From Halorubrum hochsteinianum (GTDB taxonomy: Archaea > Halobacteriota > Halobacteria > Halobacteriales > Haloferacaceae), in NCBI RefSeq assembly GCF_023702125.1, contig NZ_CP098415.1, positions 1,178,001 through 1,242,000 on the forward strand: a DNA stretch of 64,000 bases, written 5' to 3'. Of this stretch, positions 56,199 through 64,000 are shown piece after piece. A program made the position numbers and the translations under genes. Each line of letters begins with the position of its first letter. Within the stretch, counting starts at the first letter, position 1. The notes beneath the pieces were generated by a model. It searched no databases, was not told where the DNA came from, and saw only the letters and a list, made by a program, of their open reading frames with translations.

Positions 56199-56954
56199 AT
56201 GAGCGACTTCCCCGAGTTCGAGGTGATTCCCGCCGTCGACGTGCAGGACGGCGAGGTCGTCCAGCTGGTCGGCGGCGAGCGCGGGACGGGCAAACGCTAC
56301 GGCGACCCGGTCGACGCCGCCGAGCGCTGGATCGACGCGGGCGCGAGCACCCTCCACCTCGTCGACCTCGACGGCGCGTTCGAGGGCGAGCGGGTCAACG
56401 CCGCGGCGATCGAGGCGGTCGTCGAGGCGGTCGGCGGCGCGGACGGCGACGACGCGATCGGCCTCCAACTCGGCGGCGGCATCCGCACCGCCGGCGGCGC
56501 GCGCGACCTCCTCGATCTGGGACTCGACCGCGTGATACTCGGGACTGCGGCGGTCGAGACGCCCGAGATCGTCGCGGAGATCGACGAGACGCACCCGGGA
56601 AGCGTCGTCGTCAGCCTCGACGCGAAGGACGGCGAGGTCGTGGTGTCGGGGTGGACGGAGGGAACCGGGCTCGACCCCGCCGAGGCGGCCGCGCGCTACG
56701 AGGAGCTGGGTGCGGGCGCGATCCTCTTCACGAACGTCGACGTGGAGGGCCAGTTGGAGGGGATCGACCGCGAGGCGGTGGAGTCGGTGGTCGAGGCGGT
56801 CGACATCCCGGTCATCGCGTCCGGCGGCGTGGCGTCGGTCGGCGACGTGGTCGCGCTGAAGGAGGCAGGGGCGGCCGCGGTCGTGGTCGGGACCGCGCTG
56901 TACGAGGGCGAATTCACGCTGCGGGAGGCGCAACAGGCGGCCGACGAGGTCTGA
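56199..56954 (+). CDS. hisA: Phosphoribosylformimino-AICAR ribotide isomerase
   Basis: This 251-residue TIM-barrel enzyme catalyses the fourth step of histidine synthesis (ProFAR to PRFAR). The catalytic Asp near the N-terminus is in VIPAVDVQDGEVVQLVGG. Second-half phosphate-binding features are GGGIRTAGGARDLLDLG, with the second Asp at LFTNVDVEGQLEGID and IASGGVASVGDVVALKEAG. A GTTTAAT box is centred 27 nt upstream. It is bracketed by element copies 5 and 6, and hisB lies 385 nt downstream. The two his genes are not fused as an operon here, and each has its own TATA-like box. Confidence 0.94.
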   Translation: MSDFPEFEVIPAVDVQDGEVVQLVGGERGTGKRYGDPVDAAERWIDAGASTLHLVDLDGAFEGERVNAAAIEAVVEAVGGADGDDAIGLQLGGGIRTAGGARDLLDLGLDRVILGTAAVETPEIVAEIDETHPGSVVVSLDAKDGEVVVSGWTEGTGLDPAEAAARYEELGAGAILFTNVDVEGQLEGIDREAVESVVEAVDIPVIASGGVASVGDVVALKEAGAAAVVVGTALYEGEFTLREAQQAADEV

Positions 56955-57015
56955 GACGAGGCGTTCGGATGTGGAGTCGTGGATGACTCGGTCGGACACA
57001 AGCGCGTCCCCATGA

Positions 57016-57271
57016 CCGAGACCGCCGAAGCCCCAGCCGCGAGGTTGACGCACGCTCGCTGCGGTCCTCTCTCAGTCGCTGTCGCTCCTTCGCTGCGGTC
57101 CTTGCGTCGCCTGCGTCAACCTCGCGGCTGCCCCTTCGAGTCCCGCCCTACCGCACCTCACACCTCCCCAGCCTCGTCGCTGGCGGCCTTCGCTCACGCT
57201 TCGGCCGACAGCGACTCCCTCGCGCGACGCTCCTCGGCCGCAAGGCGGCCTCGGAGGCGCGCGCCACCGCA
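57016..57271 (+). repeat. Dispersed three-hairpin element, copy 6
   Basis: The head CCGAAG starts at 57025. Stem A arms are CAGCCGCGAGGTTGACGCA and TGCGTCAACCTCGCGGCTG (19 bp, perfect). The linker is GCCCCTTCGAGTCCCGCCC. Stem B is GTCGCTGGCGGCC with GGCCGACAGCGAC (one mismatch). Stem C is a variant: GCGCG with CGCGC and inner GGCCGC-AAG-GCGGCC. No TATA-like box is at the 29-nt position. It lies between hisA and hisB and ends about 70 nt before hisB. Confidence 0.9.
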
Positions 57272-57339
57272 GTTGAACTTATAACTGATGACACCCCGTT
57301 CCCCGCAATTCCCTTAAGAGCCGCCCGCGACGGACACGT

Positions 57340-57936
57340 ATGAGCGAGCACGAGCGGACCGCGGCGGTCACCCGCGAGACCGCGGAGACGACGATCGAGT
57401 TGACGCTCGCGGTCGACGGCGACGGCGACAGCGAGGTCGACACGGGGATCGGCTTCTACGACCACATGCTGGCGTCGTTCGCCAAACACGGCCTCTTCGA
57501 CCTCACCGTGCGCTGTGACGGCGATCTGGAGATCGACGACCACCACACCGTCGAGGACGTGGCGATCTGCCTCGGCGAGGCGTTCGACGAGGCGCTCGGC
57601 GACAAGCGCGCGATCCGCCGGTACGCCGACCGGCGCGTCCCCCTCGACGAGGCGGTCGCGAGCGTCGTCGTCGACGTGGCGGGCCGCCCCTACTACGAGT
57701 TCGCCGGCGAGTTCTCACAGGAGTCCGTCGGCGAGTTCACGAGCGTCATGGCCGACCACTTCGCGCTGTCGCTGGCCCACAACGCCGGGCTGACGCTCCA
57801 CGCCGCGGTCGAGAAGGGCGACAACGCCCACCACGAGGTCGAGGCCCTGTTCAAGGCGCTGGCGCGCGCCCTCGACGACGCCACCCGCCTCGACGAGCGC
57901 CGCAGCGACACGCCGAGCACCAAGGGCGAACTGTAA
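57340..57936 (+). CDS. hisB: Imidazoleglycerol-phosphate dehydratase
   Basis: The 198-residue enzyme removes water from imidazoleglycerol phosphate in histidine synthesis. Manganese-binding His clusters are visible: [32 protein letters not shown], and the C-terminal [17 protein letters not shown]. The N-terminal strand ([20 protein letters not shown]) is the family start. It is a stand-alone dehydratase with no phosphatase domain. A CTTAAG box is centred about 25 nt upstream of the ATG. Confidence 0.95.
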   Translation: MSEHERTAAVTRETAETTIELTLAVDGDGDSEVDTGIGFYDHMLASFAKHGLFDLTVRCDGDLEIDDHHTVEDVAICLGEAFDEALGDKRAIRRYADRRVPLDEAVASVVVDVAGRPYYEFAGEFSQESVGEFTSVMADHFALSLAHNAGLTLHAAVEKGDNAHHEVEALFKALARALDDATRLDERRSDTPSTKGEL

Positions 57937-58034
57937 GCCGGCGGCGCTCCCCGAGACCCTCCTCGCCGATCGACCACCTCTCCGAGGCCTCCCCGCCGAT
58001 CCCTTATCCCCGCGCGAACCGTTCGCACGTTCGT

Positions 58035-58922
58035 ATGGAACTCCGCTGTGAGGGGTGCGCCGGCTGCTGCGTCGACTGGCGACCGCTCGACCCGGCGGCC
58101 GCGGGCTCCGACCGCACCGGGCCGCGCCCCCCGCTCGACGACGTCTACGACCTCGCGCCGCTCACCCGCGACGAGGTGGCCCGGTTCGTCGACGACGGCC
58201 TCGCCGCCGCGCTCACGCCCCGGCTGTTCGAGCCAGCCGAGGGCGACGACAGCGTCGGGATCGACGGCGTCGACCTCGCCGCCGCGAACGGTCGCCCCGT
58301 CTTCGTCGTCGGCCTCCGGAAACCCCCAAAACCGGTCGCCCCGGTCGGGACCGACGAGCCGCGCTGGCTCGACGCCTGCGTCTTCCTCGACCCGACGACG
58401 CTCCAGTGCCGGATCCACGGCGACGAGCGCTACCCGCGCACCTGCGCGACCTACCCCGGCCACAACCTCGAACTCGGCGCGGAGACGGAGTGCGAGCGCG
58501 TCGAGGCCGCCGGCGGCGGCGACCGCCTCCTCGACGACGACCCGCCGAACGACCTCCCGGCACCCGCGTTCGGCCCGCAGGCGCTCGGCGCGACCGTGTT
58601 CGCCTACCCCGACCCCGACGCGCTCGACGGCGTCGTCGCCCGACTCCGGGACGGCGAGGCGACCCCCGACGACCGCGCCCGCTTCGCCGGTGCCGCCGTC
58701 GGCTCTCGCCCCGGATCGCTGTCGGTCGACCGCGACCGCATGGCCGAGGCCCGGGACAGCGCCCGCGAGACCGACTCCTGGGTCGGGACGGCGATCCGCG
58801 AGTGGACCGAACGGGCCGCCCCCGACGGCGACCCCGTCGCGCTCGACGCCGACGCGCTCGGTCGACTGGTGCGCGACGTGGAAGACGACGCGGGCGCGCC
58901 CGACACGCCCGGGTGGGACTGA
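58035..58922 (+). CDS. YkgJ-family cysteine-cluster protein
   Basis: This encodes 295 residues. The N-terminal MELRCEGCAGCCVDWRPLD contains the CxxCxxCC cluster characteristic of the YkgJ family, and CVFLDPTTLQCRIHGDERYP with RTCATYPGHN completes the cysteine set. A metal or iron-sulphur cluster is likely, though the function is unknown. The C-terminal half is polar and halophile-typical. A CCTTATCC box is about 30 nt upstream. Confidence 0.82.
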   Translation: MELRCEGCAGCCVDWRPLDPAAAGSDRTGPRPPLDDVYDLAPLTRDEVARFVDDGLAAALTPRLFEPAEGDDSVGIDGVDLAAANGRPVFVVGLRKPPKPVAPVGTDEPRWLDACVFLDPTTLQCRIHGDERYPRTCATYPGHNLELGAETECERVEAAGGGDRLLDDDPPNDLPAPAFGPQALGATVFAYPDPDALDGVVARLRDGEATPDDRARFAGAAVGSRPGSLSVDRDRMAEARDSARETDSWVGTAIREWTERAAPDGDPVALDADALGRLVRDVEDDAGAPDTPGWD

Positions 58923-58951
58923 AGCGGCGGCCGCGCGGGCTCGATCTGGCG

Positions 58952-58982
58952 CTCACGCGCGCACACGCGCGTGAGGCTTACC
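58952..58982 (+). promoter_or_regulatory. Perfect palindrome abutting the TATA box of the flavoprotein gene
   Basis: CTCACGCGCG at 58952-58961 and CGCGCGTGAG at 58966-58975 form a perfect 10-bp inverted repeat with a CACA spacer. A GCTTACCC box follows directly at 58976-58982, about 27 nt before the ATG at 59007. A regulator bound here would block or recruit transcription factor B, so it is a candidate operator. Confidence 0.5.
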
Positions 58983-59006
58983 CGTGTGCGGCTCTTCCAT
59001 TCTGTC

Positions 59007-60788
59007 ATGACCGAACGAGACACCGACGAGCCGGTCGAGTACGCGCGCGAGGACGTTTCCGTCCTCGTCGTCGGCGCTGGCGCGGCGGGCGCACGCGCGG
59101 CCATCGAACTGGCCGAGCGCGGCGTCGACGACCTGCTCGTGCTCGGCAAGCGCGGGCACGGCGACGCGCACACGACGTGGGCGCGCGGGGGGATCAACGG
59201 CGCGCTCGGCACGCGCGACCCCGAGGACTCGCCGGCGATCCACGCCGCCGACACGCTCAACGAGGGCCACCACGTCAACGATCCGGCCAAGGTCGAGACG
59301 GTGACGGAACAGATGCCGGCGCGCCTCCGCGAACTCGACGAGTGGGGCATGGAGTACTCCCGGACCGACGACGGCGAGATCGACCAGCGCTACTTCGGAG
59401 CCCAGTCGTTCCGCCGGACCGCCTTCGCCGGCGACCACACCGGCGAGTCGATGCTGAACACCCTCGTTGACCGCGCACAGTCCCTGTCCGTCCCCTACCG
59501 GGAGAACGTGATGATAACGAAACTGGTCTCCGACGGCGGCGCGGTCCACGGTGCCGTCGGCTTCGACATGGACGACGGCGAGTTCGTGCTGTTCAACGCC
59601 GGCACCGTCGTCCTCGCCGCCGGCGGCCACGCCGCCATCTACAACCGGCACACCTCCCGCGACGACGAGAACAACGGCGACGGGGCGGCGCTGGCGTACG
59701 ACGCCGGCGCGTCCCTGATGGACATGGAGTTCATGCAGTTCCACCCGACCGGGATGGCCGTCGACGAGAGCGATCCCGAGTGGGAGCCGTGGAGCGGCCG
59801 CCTCGTGACCGAGGCGGTCCGCGGCGAGGGGGGCCGACTGTTCAACGCGGAGGGCGAGCGGTTCATGGAGCGCTACTCGCCGGACCAGATGGAGCTCGAC
59901 GCGCGCGACGTGGTCGCCCGGGCGATCGCGCGCGAGGTCGCCGAGGGGCGCGGCACCGAGAACGGTGGCGTCTACCTCGACATCTCCCACCGCGACGCCG
60001 ACTTCGTCCGGGAGCGGCTCCCGCGGATGTACGAGCGCTTCCAAGAGCTCGGCGTGGACATGGCCGAGGAGGCGGTCGAGGTGGCCCCGACCTCCCACTA
60101 CGGGATGGGCGGGGTCGCGGTCGACGACCACGGGGAGACCGACGTGGACGGGCTCTTCGCCATCGGCGAGACGATGGCGGGCGTCCACGGCGCGAACCGA
60201 CTCGGCGGGAACTCGCTGGCCGAGACCGTCGCGTACGGCGTCGTCGCCGGCGAGCGGATCGCCGACCGCGCGGACGGACCGGGGACCGTCCCGGACGACC
60301 TCCGCGAGTCGGTCGTCGAACCGCACCTCCGAGACCTGCGCGCGATGGCGAACCGCGACGGCGAGCACGACGTGGACGCGGTGCTCGCCGAACTGCGGGA
60401 GCTGATGTGGGACCACGCCGGCATCCTCCGCGACGAGGCGTCGCTCCGGGCGGGGCTCGACCGCCTCGCCGACGTGCGCGAGCGCGCCGCCGACCTGCGC
60501 GTCGGCCCAGTCACGAGCGAGTCGTTCGAGTTCGCGGTCGACCTCGGCTTCATGATCGTCGCCGCCGAGGCGGTGCTCCGCGGCGCGCTCGAACGCGAGG
60601 AGTCCCGCGGCGCTCACTACCGCACCGACTTCCCCGACACCGACGCCGACTGGCGGCGCAACGTCTACTTCGACGCCGCCGACGTGGGCGGCATGCGGCT
60701 CCGGACCGAGCCGGTCGACGAGCCGAGCGAGGCGGTCAAGGCCGCGCTCGACGAGGGGCACGAACTGGACTACCACCAACTGGAGTGA
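59007..60788 (+). CDS. FAD-dependent flavoprotein of the fumarate reductase/L-aspartate oxidase family
   Basis: The 593-residue protein has the dinucleotide motif VLVVGAGAAGARAAIELAER at the N-terminus, the FAD contact TTWARGGINGALGTRD, the active-site MQFHPTGMAVDESDPE with His, VTEAVRGEGGRLFN with Arg, and HGANRLGGNSLAETVAYG in the second FAD segment. The C-terminal helical domain (RELMWDHAGILRDEASLRAG) is also present, so it is complete. L-aspartate oxidase and succinate/fumarate flavoprotein subunits are equally possible. No iron-sulphur, cytochrome or NAD-pathway subunits adjoin it, so it may act alone. The ATG at 59007 is supported by a box centred 27 nt upstream. Confidence 0.88.
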   Translation: MTERDTDEPVEYAREDVSVLVVGAGAAGARAAIELAERGVDDLLVLGKRGHGDAHTTWARGGINGALGTRDPEDSPAIHAADTLNEGHHVNDPAKVETVTEQMPARLRELDEWGMEYSRTDDGEIDQRYFGAQSFRRTAFAGDHTGESMLNTLVDRAQSLSVPYRENVMITKLVSDGGAVHGAVGFDMDDGEFVLFNAGTVVLAAGGHAAIYNRHTSRDDENNGDGAALAYDAGASLMDMEFMQFHPTGMAVDESDPEWEPWSGRLVTEAVRGEGGRLFNAEGERFMERYSPDQMELDARDVVARAIAREVAEGRGTENGGVYLDISHRDADFVRERLPRMYERFQELGVDMAEEAVEVAPTSHYGMGGVAVDDHGETDVDGLFAIGETMAGVHGANRLGGNSLAETVAYGVVAGERIADRADGPGTVPDDLRESVVEPHLRDLRAMANRDGEHDVDAVLAELRELMWDHAGILRDEASLRAGLDRLADVRERAADLRVGPVTSESFEFAVDLGFMIVAAEAVLRGALEREESRGAHYRTDFPDTDADWRRNVYFDAADVGGMRLRTEPVDEPSEAVKAALDEGHELDYHQLE

Positions 60789-60806
60789 CCGTGGGTCAGC
60801 CTCCGC

Positions 60807-61097
60807 TCACCCGCCCCGCTTCCGGTACCAGACCTGCTCGCCCGCCGGCGACTCGCCGTCCTCGATCGGGAGCCGGCCCACGAACAGGTCCCTGACGGCG
60901 AACGTTATCAGCAGGTCGACGGGGTCGCCGACCCCGTCCCCGGGTCCGGCCTCGGCGTCTTCCGACCCCGCCGGTTCGACCGGCCGAACCGTCACGACGC
61001 AGTGGCCGTCGCGCTCGCGGATCGACTCGATCACGCCGACCGACCACCGGTCGACGTGATGCGACGGCTCCCTCGCGTGGACGCGGTCGTGGTTCAC
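60807..61097 (-). CDS. Small conserved haloarchaeal protein, unknown function
   Basis: This encodes 96 residues with beta-strand character (SVGVIESIRERDGHCVVTVR) and a middle insertion of Gly/Ala/Asp (EPAGSEDAEAGPGDGVGDPV). The last part (LLITFAVRDLFVGRLPIEDG) is conserved-looking. No catalytic residue is evident. It is convergent with the flavoprotein gene and follows the GNAT gene on the same strand after 28 nt. Confidence 0.65.
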   Translation of the reverse strand: MNHDRVHAREPSHHVDRWSVGVIESIRERDGHCVVTVRPVEPAGSEDAEAGPGDGVGDPVDLLITFAVRDLFVGRLPIEDGESPAGEQVWYRKRGG

Positions 61098-61125
61098 CGC
61101 CGACTCCCGGTCCGGCGTCGCGCGA

Positions 61126-61725
61126 TCACGAGCCGCTCGCCTCCGGCCCGCCCCCGTCGCCCCCGACTCGCCGCACCGCGAGCGCGCCCTCGCAGACGCA
61201 CTCGCCCTCGCATTTCGGGCACTCCGACGCCGGTCGGTCGATCGGGTCGCGGTGGACCGTCTCGTACCCGTGTCCGTCGAACAGCTTCTCCGGCGAGTCG
61301 TCGCCCCCGTGGTACCACGAGTCCGCGACGAACAGGTCGACGCCGCGCTCGGCCCCGACCGCGTGGAGCCGTTCGAGCAACCGGCTCCCGATCCCGCGGC
61401 CGGTCGCGTCCCCCCTGACGTACCCCATTTCGAGGTGGCCGTACAGCTCCGCGGCCGGCAGGAGGCCGGGGTCGTCGAAGAAGTACATCTCGTCGGCGAC
61501 GGCGGCGGGATCGGCGAACTCCCGGAGCGCCATGACGCCGAGGATCGAACCCTCTGAGTCGGTGTCGTCGCCTCCGGCCTCGACCGCGACCAGCACGCGG
61601 TACGTCGGGTCGTCGAGCCCGAGGTCGACGCCGTAGGAGCTCCCCTCGCTGAAGTGCGACGTGATGAGCGCCTCCAGCGGCTCGGCGTCGCCGGGGCGGG
61701 GCCCTCGGATCGCGATCTCGTCCAT
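61126..61725 (-). CDS. GNAT family acetyltransferase with C-terminal cysteine motif
   Basis: This encodes 199 residues. The core has VRGDATGRGIGSRLLERLHA, the acetyl-CoA loop (Q/R-x-x-G-x-G), and preceding strands LGVMALREFADPAAVADEMY. Near the C-terminus the sequence ECPKCEGECVCEGALAV has four cysteines that could bind zinc, an addition beyond the standard domain. Substrate unknown. It is transcribed with the small gene downstream. Confidence 0.85.
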   Translation of the reverse strand: MDEIAIRGPRPGDAEPLEALITSHFSEGSSYGVDLGLDDPTYRVLVAVEAGGDDTDSEGSILGVMALREFADPAAVADEMYFFDDPGLLPAAELYGHLEMGYVRGDATGRGIGSRLLERLHAVGAERGVDLFVADSWYHGGDDSPEKLFDGHGYETVHRDPIDRPASECPKCEGECVCEGALAVRRVGGDGGGPEASGS

Positions 61726-61794
61726 CTACCGGAGCGAGGGGTTCCCGGAGCAAGAGCGGTGCGGTGTCGGAACCGCGACGGGTTCGACCCCTCG

Positions 61795-62937
61795 TCAGGC
61801 TCCGACGCCGGGACGCCAGACGCCCTGCCGCCGGTCGAGCCACGCGACGACGACGACGTGGGGTAAGGTCATCGCGGCGATGGCGACCAGCGACACGGCC
61901 AGCAGGTCGCCGGGCGCGGCCACGCCCGCCGGCACGCTCGCGCCCACCGCGCCGACCACGAGGAACCCGCCGAGCGTGAGCGGTGCCGCGTCGCGGCCGA
62001 AGCGGGCGAGCGCGCCGACGGCGTCGCCGGCCGACGCGGCGCTCGCGGCCTCGGGGTCGACGAGGACGAGCCGCCCGACGTGCCGGAGCGCGTGCCACAG
62101 CGCGAAGTACACCCCGATCGCGAACACCGGTGCCGCGAGCAGGAACCACGCCCACAGCACCGCCAGTTCGCCGACGTCGCGCCGCCACCCGGCGGGGTCG
62201 CGTCTCGCCCCGCCGTCGTTACTGCCGTCGCCGCCACCCCGGACTCGGCGGTAGCCCAGTCCGACCGACGCCAGCGTCGCGGCCGCCATCCCCGCGCCGA
62301 CCGCGGCGCGGACCGCGGGCGTGAAGAGGGGGTCGACCGCGGTCGCGGCCGCGCCCGCGTCGACGAGGAACAGCCCGACGGTCCACTCGGCCACCAGTCG
62401 GTACTCCTCCGGATGCGCGAGCAGCGGAACGCCCATCGGGAGGCCGCCGCGGACGACGAGCGCCAGCCACCGCTCCGCCGACGTGGGCAGGTGGTCGACG
62501 CTCGCGATAGCGAGCGTCGCCACGTCGCCCTGCCCCCAGTGGAGCCACGTGAGCGCGACGAAGCCGACGAACGCCGCGACCGGCGCGAGGAAGAACGCGG
62601 CGACCACCGCGCCGCCGAGGACCGCGTAGACGACGGAGACGACCGCGATCGACCGTCGCAGCGACACGCCCGGGGCGGCCCGGAGCGGGACGAGGTGGTC
62701 GACCGCGCCGTGAGCCATCCCGACGACGAGCGTCCCGAGCGCGAACGTCGCGACGCCGACTTCGACCGGAAACAGGGGGGTCACGGCACCGATCGGGAGG
62801 AGCGCGGCCAGCGCCAGCGCCGGGCGTCGCGCGAACCACCGGTCGACCCGTTCCTCGGCCGACTCCGCGGTCGACCCGCGCCGCCCCGCGTCGGCTGGGC
62901 GCGATTCGGTCGACTCCGTCGCCGCGGCCTCAGTCAT
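61795..62937 (-). CDS. blh: Brp/Blh family beta-carotene 15,15'-dioxygenase
   Basis: This 380-residue integral membrane protein cleaves beta-carotene to two retinal molecules, the chromophore of rhodopsins. About nine transmembrane helices are visible, and conserved His residues that bind iron appear in GMAHGAVDHLVPLRAA, ALTWLHWGQGDVATL and ALWHALRHVGRLVLVD. The N-terminal tail is Asp/Ser/Glu-rich and disordered. It overlaps crtY by eight bases, so the two enzymes are translated as a unit. No opsin gene is present in the window. Confidence 0.9.
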   Translation of the reverse strand: MTEAAATESTESRPADAGRRGSTAESAEERVDRWFARRPALALAALLPIGAVTPLFPVEVGVATFALGTLVVGMAHGAVDHLVPLRAAPGVSLRRSIAVVSVVYAVLGGAVVAAFFLAPVAAFVGFVALTWLHWGQGDVATLAIASVDHLPTSAERWLALVVRGGLPMGVPLLAHPEEYRLVAEWTVGLFLVDAGAAATAVDPLFTPAVRAAVGAGMAAATLASVGLGYRRVRGGGDGSNDGGARRDPAGWRRDVGELAVLWAWFLLAAPVFAIGVYFALWHALRHVGRLVLVDPEAASAASAGDAVGALARFGRDAAPLTLGGFLVVGAVGASVPAGVAAPGDLLAVSLVAIAAMTLPHVVVVAWLDRRQGVWRPGVGA

Positions 62938-63760
62938 CGACCACGTCGGGGTCCGGGTCGGCGGGCGGTTCCGGGCCGGGCACGTCGGGCTCGGCCGCTC
63001 CCGACGGGACCGACTCCGCGACGCTCCCGCGGCGGTCGTTCCAGTCGAGCACCCACTCGAACAGCACCAGCCCGTTGACGGTCATCACCCCGGCGGCGGC
63101 GAAGAAAAGCATCTCCTCGATCGGGAGGCCCAACACGGCGACGCCGGTCGTGTACTCGGCGGAGAGCTGCCACGTCCCCATCGCGATCGCGATCCGGTCG
63201 GCGACCCAGAAGTAGGCGGCCGGGATCAGCGTCGCGGCGAGCCACATCCGCGGCGTGCGGACGAGGTACCCCCCGCCGACCGCCCACTGGAGCGCGACCA
63301 CCGGACCGACCCACGCGATCAGGCCGCCGAGGTAGAGGTACGAGGGGTCGAGCGTCGTCAGCCAGAGCCCGCCGACGACCATCGCGACCCCGGCGATGAC
63401 GCCGGCGACCCTCGGTTTCCGGTCGAAGTCGCCCTCGCGGAACGTCGGGTCGAACCCGATCAGGTGGAGCGCGAACGCGGTGACGACGGTCTGGATGGTG
63501 AAGAACAGGTACTCGCCGAGGGGGATCGACAGCGCCCGGACGAGCACCGCTCCGTCGGCGTACCACCACGCGCCCTGCCGGATCATGTAGCTGATCCACG
63601 GCGTCGTGTAGAAGTACGCGATGGCCACGAGGATCGCGATCCCGACCGTCGCCCGCCGCTGGCGGACGGCCTCGTACCGCGGCGCGAGGTACCACAGCAG
63701 CGCCAGCACGGGGACGCTGAAAACGAGGTGGAACTGAAGGTACGTCAGCGTCGGTAGCAT
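62930..63760 (-). CDS. crtY: Lycopene beta-cyclase (CrtYcd-fused type)
   Basis: The 276-residue membrane protein makes beta-carotene from lycopene. The paired repeats of the fused CrtYc-CrtYd family are visible as LSIPLGEYLFFTIQTVVTAF in the first half and LGLPIEEMLFFAAAGVMTVN in the second; the P-x-E(E) residues are the proposed active site. About seven transmembrane helices are present. The product supplies Brp/Blh, encoded next in the same operon, so the pair makes retinal. A strong Shine-Dalgarno GGTGATC lies just upstream of the start. Confidence 0.92.
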   Translation of the reverse strand: MLPTLTYLQFHLVFSVPVLALLWYLAPRYEAVRQRRATVGIAILVAIAYFYTTPWISYMIRQGAWWYADGAVLVRALSIPLGEYLFFTIQTVVTAFALHLIGFDPTFREGDFDRKPRVAGVIAGVAMVVGGLWLTTLDPSYLYLGGLIAWVGPVVALQWAVGGGYLVRTPRMWLAATLIPAAYFWVADRIAIAMGTWQLSAEYTTGVAVLGLPIEEMLFFAAAGVMTVNGLVLFEWVLDWNDRRGSVAESVPSGAAEPDVPGPEPPADPDPDVVDD

Positions 63761-63817
63761 CGGATCACCCCGGCGAGGACGCTCATGCGATCACGTTCGG
63801 CTCGTCGTTGATTAAGG
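63745..63817 (-). promoter_or_regulatory. crtY promoter with a 13-codon out-of-frame leader ORF
   Basis: On the minus strand a CCTTAAT box at about 63811-63817 is centred 28 nt before an ATG at 63786. That ATG opens a frame encoding MSVLAGVIRCYRR that ends at 63745 and overlaps the crtY ATG at 63760 out of frame. The crtY start also has GGGGTGATC right before it. The transcript therefore probably starts at or near 63786 and has about 26 nt of leader. Confidence 0.4.
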
Positions 63818-63855
63818 CTTGATCCAAACATGGTCAGGTGTCGACCGGTGTCAGT

Positions 63856-64000
63856 TCACTCCGCCGCGAGCACGCCGTGCGCCTCCAGCACCTTCCCGAG
63901 CCGGTACATTGAGGCGACGACGGCGTCGCAGACGGGCCGCACCGCGGACTTTGGGACGAAGCCGACGGCGAGGCCCGCGACCTCCAGCATCGGCAGGTCG
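63856..64000 (-). CDS. C-terminal end of a phosphoserine phosphatase-like HAD protein
   Basis: The frame enters from the right edge and ends with TGA at 63856. The visible 47 residues include DLPMLEVAGLAVGFVPKSAV then RPVCDAVVASMYRLGKVLEA, which match the end of haloarchaeal SerB-type HAD phosphatases (motif IV Asp, then the AGLAVGF-PK segment). It precedes crtY on the same strand after about 95 nt. The gene start and its nucleophile Asp motif lie outside the window. Confidence 0.6.
   Translation of the reverse strand, partial: DLPMLEVAGLAVGFVPKSAVRPVCDAVVASMYRLGKVLEAHGVLAAE

Overview
The window looks like chromosome from a halophilic archaeon, most probably Halorubrum or a close relative. 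The DNA is very GC-rich with strong third-position G/C bias. Nearly every protein is rich in Asp and Glu. Many starts lie 25-30 nt downstream of a TATA-like box (TTTAWA, CTTAAG, GTTTAAC) and look leaderless. The gene set is archaeal and haloarchaeal: thermosome, PCNA, Hjc, RIO1 with a KH-domain partner, a Get3/ArsA ATPase, DUF424, a Brp/Blh dioxygenase with a bacterioruberin/retinal-type lycopene cyclase, and many small CxxC proteins.

Layout. 1-8.9 kb: small conserved proteins, a cupin, the peptide transporter CstA, an ArsA-type ATPase, a CobW GTPase and uracil phosphoribosyltransferase. 8.9-20 kb: threonine synthase, a VapBC pair convergent with serA, a CBS-domain membrane protein, a HEAT-repeat protein, ThpR, a methyltransferase and UvrC. 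20-30.4 kb: a soluble chemotaxis transducer, a cytochrome P450, a second 2H phosphoesterase, malate dehydrogenase, an MFS transporter, a membrane histidine kinase and PCNA. 31-38.8 kb: phosphohexomutase, an FMN reductase, the hjc-rio1-GNAT-KH block and the thermosome. 39-49.5 kb: a LUD protein, a hydrolase, tRNA-Lys(UUU), an M20 peptidase, an SdpI-like protein, a TPR protein, an aminotransferase and an amino-acid permease fused to Usp domains. 50-55.6 kb: a thiamine/iron-type ABC importer and a lipoprotein. 56-64 kb: hisA, hisB, a YkgJ protein, an aspartate-oxidase-like flavoprotein, brp and crtY (retinal synthesis), and the 3' end of a serB-like gene.

The most unusual content is intergenic. 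A dispersed element of about 245 bp occurs six times (near 23.5, 32.5, 36.7, 49.9, 55.6 and 57.0 kb). It has a conserved head (CCGAAGCCCCAG) and three hairpins. The stem sequences differ from copy to copy, yet the two arms stay complementary. In three loci a TATA-like box sits exactly 29 nt upstream of the head, and in two loci head plus box is tandemly repeated with a 63-bp period. I read this as a candidate family of promoter-bearing structured RNAs, or alternatively a non-autonomous mobile element. I do not recognise it as a named family. Two copies bracket hisA and one lies just upstream of the thermosome gene. Other points are a perfect palindrome abutting the flavoprotein TATA box, a direct repeat in the vapBC leader, and three genes whose predicted transcription start falls on an out-of-frame ATG of a mini-ORF overlapping the true start.
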